The notes under the pieces are model-generated. The model saw only the letters and a program-made list of their open reading frames with translations, searched no databases and was not told where the DNA came from. From NCBI RefSeq assembly GCF_036647415.1, contig NZ_JAVXKG010000004.1, forward strand, positions 1-64,000: a stretch of DNA of 64,000 nt, given 5' to 3'. This document shows, one piece after another, positions 17,299 to 25,637 of this stretch (positions are counted from its first letter, which is position 1; each line of letters opens with the position of its first letter). This DNA is from Empedobacter sp036647415 (GTDB lineage Bacteria > Bacteroidota > Bacteroidia > Flavobacteriales > Weeksellaceae). Position numbers and translations under genes: made by a program.

Positions 17299-19329
17299 AT
17301 GAAGAAGACTTTTATCCTTTTAGCAACAATCTTTAGTATTAGTGCAACTACACAAGCACAAACAATTTTTGATAAATCGAATACAACAGTTATTAAAAAT
17401 AACAAATCAAATCACTCAAAAAAATTAAATAAGAGCTTTGATTTGAGTACTTATAACAGAGGAAAAGATGCAAATAGTTTTGGAAGTTTTGAACAAACTA
17501 CAAGTGATTTTGTAAAAAAAGGAGCTGAAGTAAATGAACTAAAACCTTTTGGTAACATAAATGCACAACGTTGGACATACGGAACTAATGTTGATACAGA
17601 TGAAACAATTATGTTTTCTATTGATGCTAAGTATGGTCAAAATGGAACATTAACATTTAAAACATATACAGATGATTTAAAAGTTGATAAACAGTTTACG
17701 ATTAATATTCCTGCAACAGCAAATAAAGCAGAACCAATTGGAGATTTTTCTTCTAAGATTTTAGATAATAATAACAAATTAATTGTTGGTGTTTATGTTC
17801 ACTTTTTTGAAGGAGGACAAGGACCAGAGTTTCAAAAACATCAAATTTGGTTTGTAAATGAAACAGGAGATATCCTTTATAAAGAAGATGCATCTTCTGC
17901 AGAAATTTTAAAAGATTCTAAAGGAAAATTAAATGTTTATACTTACGATAGTGACGAAGACTATTTTACAGTAAAAAAAGTAAATTTAAACAATACTGCA
18001 AGTAATTTAGAATACAAAGTAGATTTTGATCTTGTAAACTACTATGTAGGAATGCCAATAGCTCATAAAAATTTAGATGGAAAAGATTATTTAGTTTTTT
18101 CTCATTTTACTGAAAAATTATTAGATAATAGTACGTTAGAATTTAACACAAATGCAAAATTTGCATTAGATTTTATTGATACAGAAACTTTTGCATTAGA
18201 AAAAACATACGCATTACCAGTGTTGGGGTTTGATCCAGAAAATCCTTATACAATTCCGATGACTACTTTTGGATTATTGTACAATACTGATAAATACGAT
18301 ATTTCAAGAAATGTTTATAATACGGATAATAAGTTAGAGTTTACTTACGGATCGTTATTTTATGATATGCCAAATGATCGCGAATGGTTTAATTACTATG
18401 TTGTGAACGAAGATGGTGAAGTTCTGAAAACGTTGAGCGATGATATTGCAAATGGTGGTATAGAATCAGGTATAGAATTAGTAGAGTTGCCAAATCAAAA
18501 AGATCAGGTTGCAATGTTAATAGATACTGGAGAAGGAATAACTAACATTAAAATTTATAATTTACCAGAATTTGAATTAGCTCAAGATTTTGAAGCAGTA
18601 CATAATGGAGATTTATTATCACTTAATTTCAATAGAATTCCAAATGGAGATTCATATAATTATGTTGTAGGTCTAAATGCTGGAGAAATGGAAGGAGATA
18701 AAGCATTTGGTCTTGTAAAACATTATGATACAAAAGGTGTAGAAGTAAAAAAAGTAAGATTACCTATTTCTGCTGAAACAGAATTATTTGCTCCATTCTT
18801 AAATCAATTAACATTAGATCCTAGAATTGTTAATAACGATGATAAGATAGAATATGTATATGCTTATTTAGACAGACAAAATAATGTTGGTGCAAATACA
18901 TACAGTATCGCGCAAGATGAGAATAATGTATTGGCAAGTTTCTCTGGGCGTACAGCAAAAGGAAATATAACAATGGCTGGTTACGGTGCAAATAGAAAGG
19001 GTGAGTTTGATCGTTTGTATGCTTATTACGGAAGTGATTATTCAGCTACATCATATGTAACAGATTTCTACAAATTTCCATTTGAAGTTTTGGGCGTTAA
19101 TGATATTACAAAATCAAATCAATCAATTAAATATTTAAGTAACGTTAATCAGATCACAATCGGGTATGATTATTCTACTTATCAAGTTTATAATGTAAAC
19201 GGAAATTTAGTTGATACAGGAAAATCTGTTAAAACAATTTATACAAATGGATGGAATAAAGGAGTTTATTTCATCAAAACAATAGATAAACAAGGAAAAG
19301 CAAATGCTGCAAAAATTTTGGTTTTCTAA
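17299..19329 (+). CDS. secreted protein with type IX secretion C-terminal domain
   Basis: A 676-residue exported protein. The N terminus is a Sec signal peptide (about 1-20, ending TQAQ). The large middle part (about 60-600) is rich in beta-type sequence and Asp/Asn, and I do not recognise its family. The last 70 residues form a type A T9SS sorting domain (YQVYNVNGNLV, then GVYFIK and a final KILVF). It should therefore cross the outer membrane by T9SS and be released or anchored at the surface. It stands alone behind the regulator pair and nested repeats. No catalytic motif is evident; a surface-binding or adhesin-like role is only a guess. Confidence 0.85.
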   Translation: MKKTFILLATIFSISATTQAQTIFDKSNTTVIKNNKSNHSKKLNKSFDLSTYNRGKDANSFGSFEQTTSDFVKKGAEVNELKPFGNINAQRWTYGTNVDTDETIMFSIDAKYGQNGTLTFKTYTDDLKVDKQFTINIPATANKAEPIGDFSSKILDNNNKLIVGVYVHFFEGGQGPEFQKHQIWFVNETGDILYKEDASSAEILKDSKGKLNVYTYDSDEDYFTVKKVNLNNTASNLEYKVDFDLVNYYVGMPIAHKNLDGKDYLVFSHFTEKLLDNSTLEFNTNAKFALDFIDTETFALEKTYALPVLGFDPENPYTIPMTTFGLLYNTDKYDISRNVYNTDNKLEFTYGSLFYDMPNDREWFNYYVVNEDGEVLKTLSDDIANGGIESGIELVELPNQKDQVAMLIDTGEGITNIKIYNLPEFELAQDFEAVHNGDLLSLNFNRIPNGDSYNYVVGLNAGEMEGDKAFGLVKHYDTKGVEVKKVRLPISAETELFAPFLNQLTLDPRIVNNDDKIEYVYAYLDRQNNVGANTYSIAQDENNVLASFSGRTAKGNITMAGYGANRKGEFDRLYAYYGSDYSATSYVTDFYKFPFEVLGVNDITKSNQSIKYLSNVNQITIGYDYSTYQVYNVNGNLVDTGKSVKTIYTNGWNKGVYFIKTIDKQGKANAAKILVF

Positions 19330-19357
19330 ATTTACTAATTAACACTAATTATGAAAG

Positions 19358-19384
19358 AAAATCCATCTTATTTAGATGGATTTT
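19358..19384. terminator. bidirectional terminator between convergent genes
   Basis: An 11-bp stem (19358-19368 with 19374-19384) with a 5-base loop has T-rich sequence on the right and A-rich sequence on the left, so it can work in both directions. Its arm includes the stop codon of the minus-strand DUF3575 gene. Confidence 0.8.
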
Positions 19385-19943
19385 TTCTTTTTAATTTATA
19401 GGTTAACATTATTCCGCCTTTGTAAAGCAACCATTCGCCACTTTTGTTAAACGCATGTGCCGAATCATATCTTCCAATACCAGAATCATCTTTATAATAA
19501 CCTTTGTAGTTTCCTTGTGAATGACCACCACCAACAAAAATATCTAAATTTAATCGATCATTTAATTTTGCCTGATAACCAATCGTAGCTCCAGTTAATA
19601 TTGTAAGACCACGTTGATAATTATTTGTATTCCAATAATTCCATTTTTGAATATCAAAAAAACCAATTCCAATATTTGGTCCGATATAAAACTTACTGAA
19701 TGATTTGTCAAAGTAATATCTTCCTTCACCAAAAGCCATATACATTTGCAAATGATTTCCAGCAAAAGATTTCCAAGGAGATATAAAACCATCTGCCTGT
19801 AAAGTGATTTTGTTACTTATCGCATGTTCTATTCCCAAATTTACCATACCAAGAGGTAAGGTAATTGTATTGATTTTTAACTGAGTTTCTCCTTTTTGGG
19901 CGAATACAGCAAGAGGAAAGAGTAGTAAAATAGAATTTTTCAT
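19368..19943 (-). CDS. DUF3575-type outer-membrane barrel protein
   Basis: A 191-residue exported protein with a short signal peptide (about 1-15, ending VFAQ) and alternating beta-strand sequence consistent with a small outer-membrane beta-barrel. Motifs such as NLGIEHAISNKITLQADGF and the following FISPW resemble the DUF3575 family, whose members accompany surface structures in Bacteroidota. Its function is unknown. It converges on the T9SS cargo gene and is divergent from the next gene with a 98-base gap in which no consensus promoter was found. Confidence 0.65.
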   Translation of the reverse strand: MKNSILLLFPLAVFAQKGETQLKINTITLPLGMVNLGIEHAISNKITLQADGFISPWKSFAGNHLQMYMAFGEGRYYFDKSFSKFYIGPNIGIGFFDIQKWNYWNTNNYQRGLTILTGATIGYQAKLNDRLNLDIFVGGGHSQGNYKGYYKDDSGIGRYDSAHAFNKSGEWLLYKGGIMLTYKLKRKNPSK

Positions 19944-20041
19944 GATTTTTAAGTTGATTTTTAGGGCAAGGTAAATATTTACAAGAATATATCGTATACT
20001 TCGTGTTTTTTTATAACTTTATCCTAACATAGTTTAACAAT

Positions 20042-20551
20042 ATGACAGCATTATTATCAATTCTAATTATTTTTTTAATTTTCGGAGTTTTTGTTTCGAC
20101 TTTCTTTATTATTGCCATTTCCGATGCCAAAGTAAGAGAGAAAAATGAACTGTATACATTAGAGAGTTTACCAGATAATATTACGCTAAAAGCTGTTGTA
20201 CGCTACAATATTGGTCGTCCGCAAGGTCGCTTTCTAAAAATGAAATCTTTTCAAGGAAGTGGAGTTTTGTATGTACAAGGCGAACAATTAATTTTTAAAG
20301 ATATTTTAGGAAACGAAGATCATGTTTATGATTTACAAACCTGTAAAATGTCTTGGGTAGAAAATAAAATCAACGGAATTACAAATGCTTTCAAGGTTGC
20401 AGACCATGAGGCAATTATTTTCTTTTATATTGATAAAGGAGTTTTTAAACCGATTGAAGAAAATGTATCAACTTCAGATTTGTATATGCGATTGAAAGAG
20501 TTGCGTAAAAAACTTAGAAATGCTAAAAAAGCTGAGTCGGCAAGTGAATAG
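20042..20551 (+). CDS. hypothetical membrane-anchored protein
   Basis: A 169-residue protein I do not recognise. One N-terminal membrane span (about 4-27) leads into a soluble, probably cytoplasmic part of about 140 residues with alternating beta-strand character (SGVLYVQGEQLIFKDILG) that could be a PH-like fold, ending in a basic amphipathic helix (about 145-169, LKELRKKLRNAKKA). No catalytic motif. Its 3' end overlaps the convergent outer-membrane gene by 29 bases. Confidence 0.7.
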   Translation: MTALLSILIIFLIFGVFVSTFFIIAISDAKVREKNELYTLESLPDNITLKAVVRYNIGRPQGRFLKMKSFQGSGVLYVQGEQLIFKDILGNEDHVYDLQTCKMSWVENKINGITNAFKVADHEAIIFFYIDKGVFKPIEENVSTSDLYMRLKELRKKLRNAKKAESASE

Positions 20552-21005
20552 TTAAGCCGGCTCTAAAACCACTCATATCTTTAAAATCTTTATTTTCTCT
20601 GAATTCAAAAGAATATCCAGCATTCAATTCCAATAAACTTAGCACAGCAATACCAACTTTAGGCGTTATTGTCCAAGGAGAAACTTCTACACGAACAACA
20701 TAAAATGCAGAACTAAAATTAGAACTGTACGGATCACCAGTATTATTTTCAAAATTGAATAAATATCCTGCGCCAATTTCTGGTATTACACGAAATTTAT
20801 CTTTCATATAACCCAAATTTGCATTTGCACTAAATGCCAATATATTGTTGTTTTGTTGTACCAAATACAAGTCTGTACCTACTTTTCCGTAGTTTCCGTT
20901 CCAATATTCATAACCCAAATTTATCGTAAAATAATCGGTTAATTGTTTCTGTGCTTTTGCATTAAAACTTATGAAAATGATAAAGAGTACAAGGATTTTT
21001 TTCAT
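20523..21005 (-). CDS. small outer-membrane beta-barrel paralogue 3
   Basis: A 160-residue exported protein with a signal peptide (about 1-18, ending NAKAQ) and amphipathic beta-strands. It shares with its two upstream neighbours the pattern GNYGKVG, NANLGYMKD.F.VIPEIG, TPKVG and GY.FE, but is the most diverged of the three. It is the last of a three-gene tandem array, 20 bases after the preceding copy. Function unknown; a porin-like or structural role would be a guess. The end overlaps the convergent gene by 29 bases. Confidence 0.75.
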   Translation of the reverse strand: MKKILVLFIIFISFNAKAQKQLTDYFTINLGYEYWNGNYGKVGTDLYLVQQNNNILAFSANANLGYMKDKFRVIPEIGAGYLFNFENNTGDPYSSNFSSAFYVVRVEVSPWTITPKVGIAVLSLLELNAGYSFEFRENKDFKDMSGFRAGLTIHLPTQLF

Positions 21006-21025
21006 TTGACAAAATTAAAGAATAA

Positions 21026-21502
21026 TTAGTAAATGTTGAAGTTTAATGGAATATTTAATCCAAAACTGAATTGAAATTTATCGATTGATTTAAAGTTTTG
21101 TTTTTGTTTCATTTCAATTCCATAACCAAATCCAAAATCAATAAATGTAATATATGATAAGCCAATTTTTGGTGTAAAAGTGTACGGAGTAAATTCGGTT
21201 TCTGCGAAAAAAGCTAGTCCACCAGAACGTTCTGGCATAATATAAAAACTAAATCCTGCTTCTGGAATTAATTGAAAATCATCGCGCATATAACTCATGT
21301 TTGCATTTACATCTAATTTTAAAACGTAATAATTTCCTAAAAAAACTTCTCCAAAAGCGCCAATTTTACCAAAGTTTCCTGCTTGATTTGTATAACCAAT
21401 TGTTGGTCCAAACAAAAAATCGGGATTCTTATATTTTTGTTGAGCGAATAACATGTTTCCTAAAAATAGAAAAATAAGCAGTGTAAATAAATTGTATTTC
21501 AT
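21026..21502 (-). CDS. small outer-membrane beta-barrel paralogue 2
   Basis: A 158-residue exported protein with a signal peptide (about 1-20, ending LFAQ). It shares long identities with the first copy: GNFGKIGAF, then NANMSYMRDDFQ, then TEFTPYTFTPK and DFGFGYGIE, all typical of short barrel strands with aromatic girdles. It is the middle gene of the tandem array, with gaps of 20 and 25 bases to its neighbours and probably one transcript. Function not recognised. Confidence 0.78.
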   Translation of the reverse strand: MKYNLFTLLIFLFLGNMLFAQQKYKNPDFLFGPTIGYTNQAGNFGKIGAFGEVFLGNYYVLKLDVNANMSYMRDDFQLIPEAGFSFYIMPERSGGLAFFAETEFTPYTFTPKIGLSYITFIDFGFGYGIEMKQKQNFKSIDKFQFSFGLNIPLNFNIY

Positions 21503-21527
21503 AAACGAAAAATAGTATTAATTAGTT

Positions 21528-21998
21528 TTACATCATTTTGAGATGTAAGTTGAGAGGAATATTAATACCTAAAGAAAGCTGAAAACCTTTGATTGGTTTA
21601 AAATTATCTTTTTCATGAAGTTTTATTCCGTATCCAAAGCCAAAATCTACCATTGTAAATATAGAAAAACCTGCTTTTGGCGTAAAGGTATACGGTGTAA
21701 ATTCGGTTTCTACAAAGGGAAAAATATCTAATAATGTGAAAGAAGTAATGTATCCTGTTATACCAATTTCTGGAATAATTTGAAAATCATCTCGCATATA
21801 CGCCATATTTGCGTTGATGTCAATTTTAGTTGCAATAGAAGAATTAGAATCGAATGTATAAAAAGCACCTATTTTACCAAAATTTCCAGATTGGTTGGCA
21901 TAGCCTAATGAAAAACCGTATAAATTATCTTCTCTTTGAGCAAATGAGAAAGTGGATAATGATAATACAAAAAAGGTAATGATTTTTTTTAATTGCAT
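21528..21998 (-). CDS. small outer-membrane beta-barrel paralogue 1
   Basis: A 156-residue exported protein with a signal peptide (about 1-20, ending FAQR) and beta-strand sequence. It is nearly collinear with copy 2 (GNFGKIGAF, NANMAYMRDDFQ, TEFTPYTFTPKAG, DFGFGYGI). It is the first gene of the array; no TAnnTTTG box was found directly upstream. The copy order suggests tandem duplication followed by divergence of the third member. Role unknown. Confidence 0.78.
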   Translation of the reverse strand: MQLKKIITFFVLSLSTFSFAQREDNLYGFSLGYANQSGNFGKIGAFYTFDSNSSIATKIDINANMAYMRDDFQIIPEIGITGYITSFTLLDIFPFVETEFTPYTFTPKAGFSIFTMVDFGFGYGIKLHEKDNFKPIKGFQLSLGINIPLNLHLKMM

Positions 21999-22036
21999 AG
22001 GATTGGTTTTATATGATTTGAATTTAGTGTAAAAAT

Positions 22037-22069
22037 AAATAGCTACAACGAAATTTGTTGTAGCTATTT
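22037..22069 (-). terminator. terminator of the protease gene
   Basis: A perfect 13-bp stem (22037-22049 with 22057-22069) with a 7-base loop is followed on the minus strand by a T-rich tract. It separates the protease gene from the outer-membrane array. Confidence 0.85.
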
Positions 22070-22106
22070 ATAATGATTTTTTAAAATTTAAAATCGACTC
22101 AAAATT

Positions 22107-23621
22107 TTAATCCATCGTAAATCCTTTTGTATAGATTCGTCCATAATAGTCGGCAAACTTAATAGATACACGACCTTTATAATTTTTCAGAATCTTTTCG
22201 ATAGCATCCTGAGAACTTACTTCTTTATCATTCACAGATAAGATAATAAATTCGTCTTGTACACCGGCGGCGGCTAATTTTCCTGAATTGTCAAGATTCT
22301 TAACCATTACACCGTAATTTATTCCGAAACTATCTTTTTGACGCTCTGTTAATGGCTCAAATTCTGCTCCTAAAATTTCTGTTGGCGATAAATCTGCTTT
22401 ACTTCTAATTTTAGTTCCACCTTTTGCATCTTTTAATGTAATTGTATATGTTTTGTCAGCTGCACCACGTCTTACTTTGATGTTGACTTTATCACCAGGA
22501 CGTTTGCTACCAACTAAGAAAGATAAGCTAGAGAAAGATGTTACTTCTTTACCGTCAACTTCTGTAATAATGTCACCATTTTCTATACCAGAATCTATTG
22601 CAGAACCTTTAGAAACTAATTCGGTAACCATTACACCGTTTTGTGTTTTTATATTTTTCTTAAACTCTTTGTTATATTGTGCAACAGCTTGGTCATTTGA
22701 TAAATCAAAACCTTTTATACCTAAGTATCCGCGTTGTACAATTCCGTAAGATTTAATATCCTCTACAACTTTTTTCACCAAATTAGTTGGTACAGCAAAT
22801 CCATAACCAGAATATGCACCTGTTGGCGAAGAAATAGCAGTATTAATACCAATTAAATCTCCATTTGCATTAACCAAAGCTCCACCAGAATTTCCTGGAT
22901 TTATCGCTGCATCAGTTTGAATAAATGATTCTATTGGCGATTCAGAGTTTTTACCTAAAATATTAATGCTACGACCTTTTGCCGAAACGATACCTGCGGT
23001 AACAGTAGAAGTTAAACCAAATGGATTACCAACTGCTAATACCCAATCTCCAACATTAATAGCATCAGAATCTACAAATTTTGTAAATGGTAAACCTTTT
23101 TCGCTAATTTTCAATAAAGCAATATCCGTACTTGGATCTGTTCCAACTAATTCTGCAATGTAACTTTTTTGATTATTTAACGTAACTTCTATTTTTGACG
23201 CTCCAGCAATTACGTGATTGTTTGTAACAATGTAACCATCTTGCGAAATAATTACACCAGATCCCATTCCTGATGGTTGATCAGGTTGTTGTTGCTGTTG
23301 TTGACCGCGACGTTGCTGTTGTTCTGGTTGTCCAAAGAAAAAGTCAAATGGATCAAATTGTTGTTGCTGTTGTTGTTTTTGATTCGAATAATTTTTAATA
23401 CTTACAACTGTGTGCACAGCCTTTTTTGATGCCTCTACAAAATTAGGCGCATCATATCCATAATTTCCTTTGTAATCTACTAACTGAAAATCTCCGTTTT
23501 TACTATTATTTGCATCTGTGATAAAAGGATTATTACCACTTTCATTCATAAAATAAAAACCTCCTAAAGTTGTCATAGAACTCATTAAGCCAACTAGTAA
23601 GTAACCTGTATATTTTTTCAT
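22107..23621 (-). CDS. Do-family periplasmic serine protease (DegP/DegQ-like)
   Basis: A 504-residue envelope quality-control protease/chaperone. The N-terminal signal/anchor (about 7-25) is followed by the trypsin-like domain with triad H136 (TNNHV), D166 (STDIALL) and S245 (GNSGGAL), then two PDZ domains (about 290-400 and 410-500). A glutamine-rich linker at about 82-113, encoded by repeated CAA/CAG codons, stands where DegP carries its LA loop. A consensus promoter lies upstream and a terminator downstream, so it is monocistronic. DegP and DegQ cannot be told apart here. Confidence 0.95.
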   Translation of the reverse strand: MKKYTGYLLVGLMSSMTTLGGFYFMNESGNNPFITDANNSKNGDFQLVDYKGNYGYDAPNFVEASKKAVHTVVSIKNYSNQKQQQQQQFDPFDFFFGQPEQQQRRGQQQQQQPDQPSGMGSGVIISQDGYIVTNNHVIAGASKIEVTLNNQKSYIAELVGTDPSTDIALLKISEKGLPFTKFVDSDAINVGDWVLAVGNPFGLTSTVTAGIVSAKGRSINILGKNSESPIESFIQTDAAINPGNSGGALVNANGDLIGINTAISSPTGAYSGYGFAVPTNLVKKVVEDIKSYGIVQRGYLGIKGFDLSNDQAVAQYNKEFKKNIKTQNGVMVTELVSKGSAIDSGIENGDIITEVDGKEVTSFSSLSFLVGSKRPGDKVNIKVRRGAADKTYTITLKDAKGGTKIRSKADLSPTEILGAEFEPLTERQKDSFGINYGVMVKNLDNSGKLAAAGVQDEFIILSVNDKEVSSQDAIEKILKNYKGRVSIKFADYYGRIYTKGFTMD

Positions 23622-23671
23622 CTTTATATTTATAAGTTTTTAATGTGTTTTTTATTGTGAATTGATTAAAT

Positions 23672-23703
23672 CAAATTTAAGACCAAAATGTTAACATTTC
23701 AAA
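23672..23703 (-). promoter_or_regulatory. promoter of the Do-family protease
   Basis: On the minus strand TAAATTTG (23679 to 23672) lies 20 bases behind TTTG (23703 to 23700), close to the Bacteroidota -33/-7 consensus. The leader to the start codon is about 45 bases. Confidence 0.65.
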
Positions 23704-23798
23704 TAGCTTTAACGCATCTTAACACTGTATTATAAATATTTTATAACATTAGTTAAGAGTGACAAAAATGTATTTACTTTGTTTAAAAATTAAGAAGT

Positions 23799-24575
23799 TT
23801 GAAATTAAAGTTTTCTAAATATCAAGGAGCAGGAAATGATTTTGTAATGATAGATGATCGTCAACAAACGTTTCCTATCTCAACAAAGCTTATAAATAGA
23901 CTATGTGATCGCCATTTTGGTGTTGGAGCAGATGGGTTAATTTTGCTACAAAATGATACCAAATCTGACTTCAAAATGGTTTATTTCAATTCAGATGGTA
24001 ACGAGAGTACAATGTGTGGAAACGGAGGACGTTGTATTATTCGTTTTGCAAATGATTTAGACGTTGCGTCAGAAAACATGACATTTACTGCCATAGATGG
24101 TTTACATCACGGTATTGTTGACAATAATGTGATTCGTTTACAAATGATTGATGTTGATGAAGTCGAAGATCACGATTATTATTTGTTTATGAACACAGGT
24201 TCGCCGCATCACGTAGAATTTGTAAATAAGGTTGAAGATGTTGATGTTTACAATCGTGGAAAAGAAATTAGAAATGGATCACCTTATTTCGAAAAAGGAT
24301 CTAATGTAAATTTTGTAGAAGTTACGCCCGACAATAATCTTAAAATAAGAACCTATGAACGTGGTGTAGAAAATGAAACCTTAGCTTGTGGAACAGGAAT
24401 TACTGCAGCAGCTATTTCGGCTTATGTTAAAAATTTAGTTGATAAAAAATCAATTGAAATAAAAGCCTTAGGTGGAGATTTATCTGTTAATTTTGAAGAA
24501 AATAATCATAAATTTGTAAATGTTTGGTTAAACGGACCAGCAGTTAAAGTTTTTGATGGTGAAATAGAAATTTAA
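23799..24575 (+). CDS. dapF: diaminopimelate epimerase
   Basis: Converts LL- to meso-diaminopimelate for lysine and peptidoglycan synthesis. It has 258 residues. The catalytic cysteines are C73 in MCGNGGRC and C197 in ACGTG. The start is TTG at 23799, giving the family's usual beginning (MKLKFSKYQGAGNDF); no better ATG is available before the conserved GAGNDF. It lies six bases before mltG, so two cell-wall genes probably share a transcript. Confidence 0.96.
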   Translation: MKLKFSKYQGAGNDFVMIDDRQQTFPISTKLINRLCDRHFGVGADGLILLQNDTKSDFKMVYFNSDGNESTMCGNGGRCIIRFANDLDVASENMTFTAIDGLHHGIVDNNVIRLQMIDVDEVEDHDYYLFMNTGSPHHVEFVNKVEDVDVYNRGKEIRNGSPYFEKGSNVNFVEVTPDNNLKIRTYERGVENETLACGTGITAAAISAYVKNLVDKKSIEIKALGGDLSVNFEENNHKFVNVWLNGPAVKVFDGEIEI

Positions 24576-24581
24576 TTCTAT

Positions 24582-25604
24582 ATGAAAAAATTAAATTTAT
24601 TACTCGTAATAATCTGTTCATTCGCATTTGTCGGATGTACATTTATAGACGGTTTCAAAGGAAATGCAACCAAAGATGGTGCAATTTATATTTCTCGTGG
24701 AGCAAATTTTGAACAAGTTTTAGATTCTTTAAAACCTTATTTAAAGGACGTAAATTTGTTTAAACAATATGCAGAAGATGCAGATTATCCTGCAACAATA
24801 AAATCTGGAAAATATAAAATCTCAAGCTCAGATTCTAACCGCGATATTATAGATCGTTTACAAGGCGGAGAGCAAGAAGAAGTAAAATTAAGAATAAAGA
24901 ATGAGCCAACAATTTATCATTTGGCAGGTTCTGTTTCGAAACAAATTGATGCAGATTCTATCGAAGTTTTGACTGCAATTCGTGATTTTGTCAAAGAAAA
25001 AAACGATTCGACACTTAATGATGAAACTGTCAAACAATACTTTATTCCAGAAACATATTTTGTGTATTGGGGATTAACACCCGATAAGTTTGTAGAGAAA
25101 ATGGTTGCACAACACGATAAAATTTGGAATGCAGAACGTTTGGCAAAAGCAAAAGCGCTAAATATGACGCCACTTCAGGTAACAACTTTGGCATCTATCG
25201 TACAATTAGAATCGTCTGATAATATGGACGAACAGCAAAGAGTTGCACGTGCGTACATGAATCGTTTGGCGAAGGACATGCGTCTGGAGGCTGATCCAAC
25301 TTCTATTTATGCGTATAAAATGGAGAATGGTTGGGACAAAAAAGTGCAACGTGTGTACAAAAAATGGACGTGGTCATCTAATGCTTACAATACTTATCGT
25401 AACAAAGGTTTACCGCCAGCACCAATTTGTTTGCCAAATTTAGGAGCAATTGATGCGGTTTTATCTCCAGCAAATCATGATTTTATTTTCTTTGTTGCAG
25501 ACCCAGCAAAACCAGGTTATCACGTTTATACGAATGATTATCAAGAACATTTGAAAAATGCTGAGAAATACAAAAATTGGCTAAAAGAGAATAACATCAA
25601 ATAA
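24582..25604 (+). CDS. mltG: endolytic murein transglycosylase MltG (YceG)
   Basis: Cleaves nascent glycan strands and probably sets their length. It has 340 residues. The hydrophobic N terminus ends in FVGC19, so the protein may be a lipoprotein rather than an integral anchor protein. It has a LysM-like part at about 40-100 and the catalytic domain at about 110-335, with SIVQLE (E210 is the likely catalytic glutamate) and NRL, then RLEADPTSIYAY. It follows dapF by six bases. Confidence 0.93.
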   Translation: MKKLNLLLVIICSFAFVGCTFIDGFKGNATKDGAIYISRGANFEQVLDSLKPYLKDVNLFKQYAEDADYPATIKSGKYKISSSDSNRDIIDRLQGGEQEEVKLRIKNEPTIYHLAGSVSKQIDADSIEVLTAIRDFVKEKNDSTLNDETVKQYFIPETYFVYWGLTPDKFVEKMVAQHDKIWNAERLAKAKALNMTPLQVTTLASIVQLESSDNMDEQQRVARAYMNRLAKDMRLEADPTSIYAYKMENGWDKKVQRVYKKWTWSSNAYNTYRNKGLPPAPICLPNLGAIDAVLSPANHDFIFFVADPAKPGYHVYTNDYQEHLKNAEKYKNWLKENNIK

Positions 25605-25637
25605 GAAATTGTACCTTTAAGCTAAGTTGATTTAGCT

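Noticed and set aside
21010..21017. Minus-strand TAATTTTG as promoter of the third barrel gene
   Set aside because: It lies only five bases before the start codon, so it would give a leaderless or truncated transcript; there is no -33 partner.
23281..23384. Glutamine-codon repeat as a CRISPR or tandem repeat element
   Set aside because: It is in frame within the protease gene and encodes a normal low-complexity linker.
24582..25604. MltG as inactive because glutamine follows SIV in the active-site motif
   Set aside because: The glutamate at the S-I-V-x-x-E position (E210) is present, and the rest of the motif is intact.
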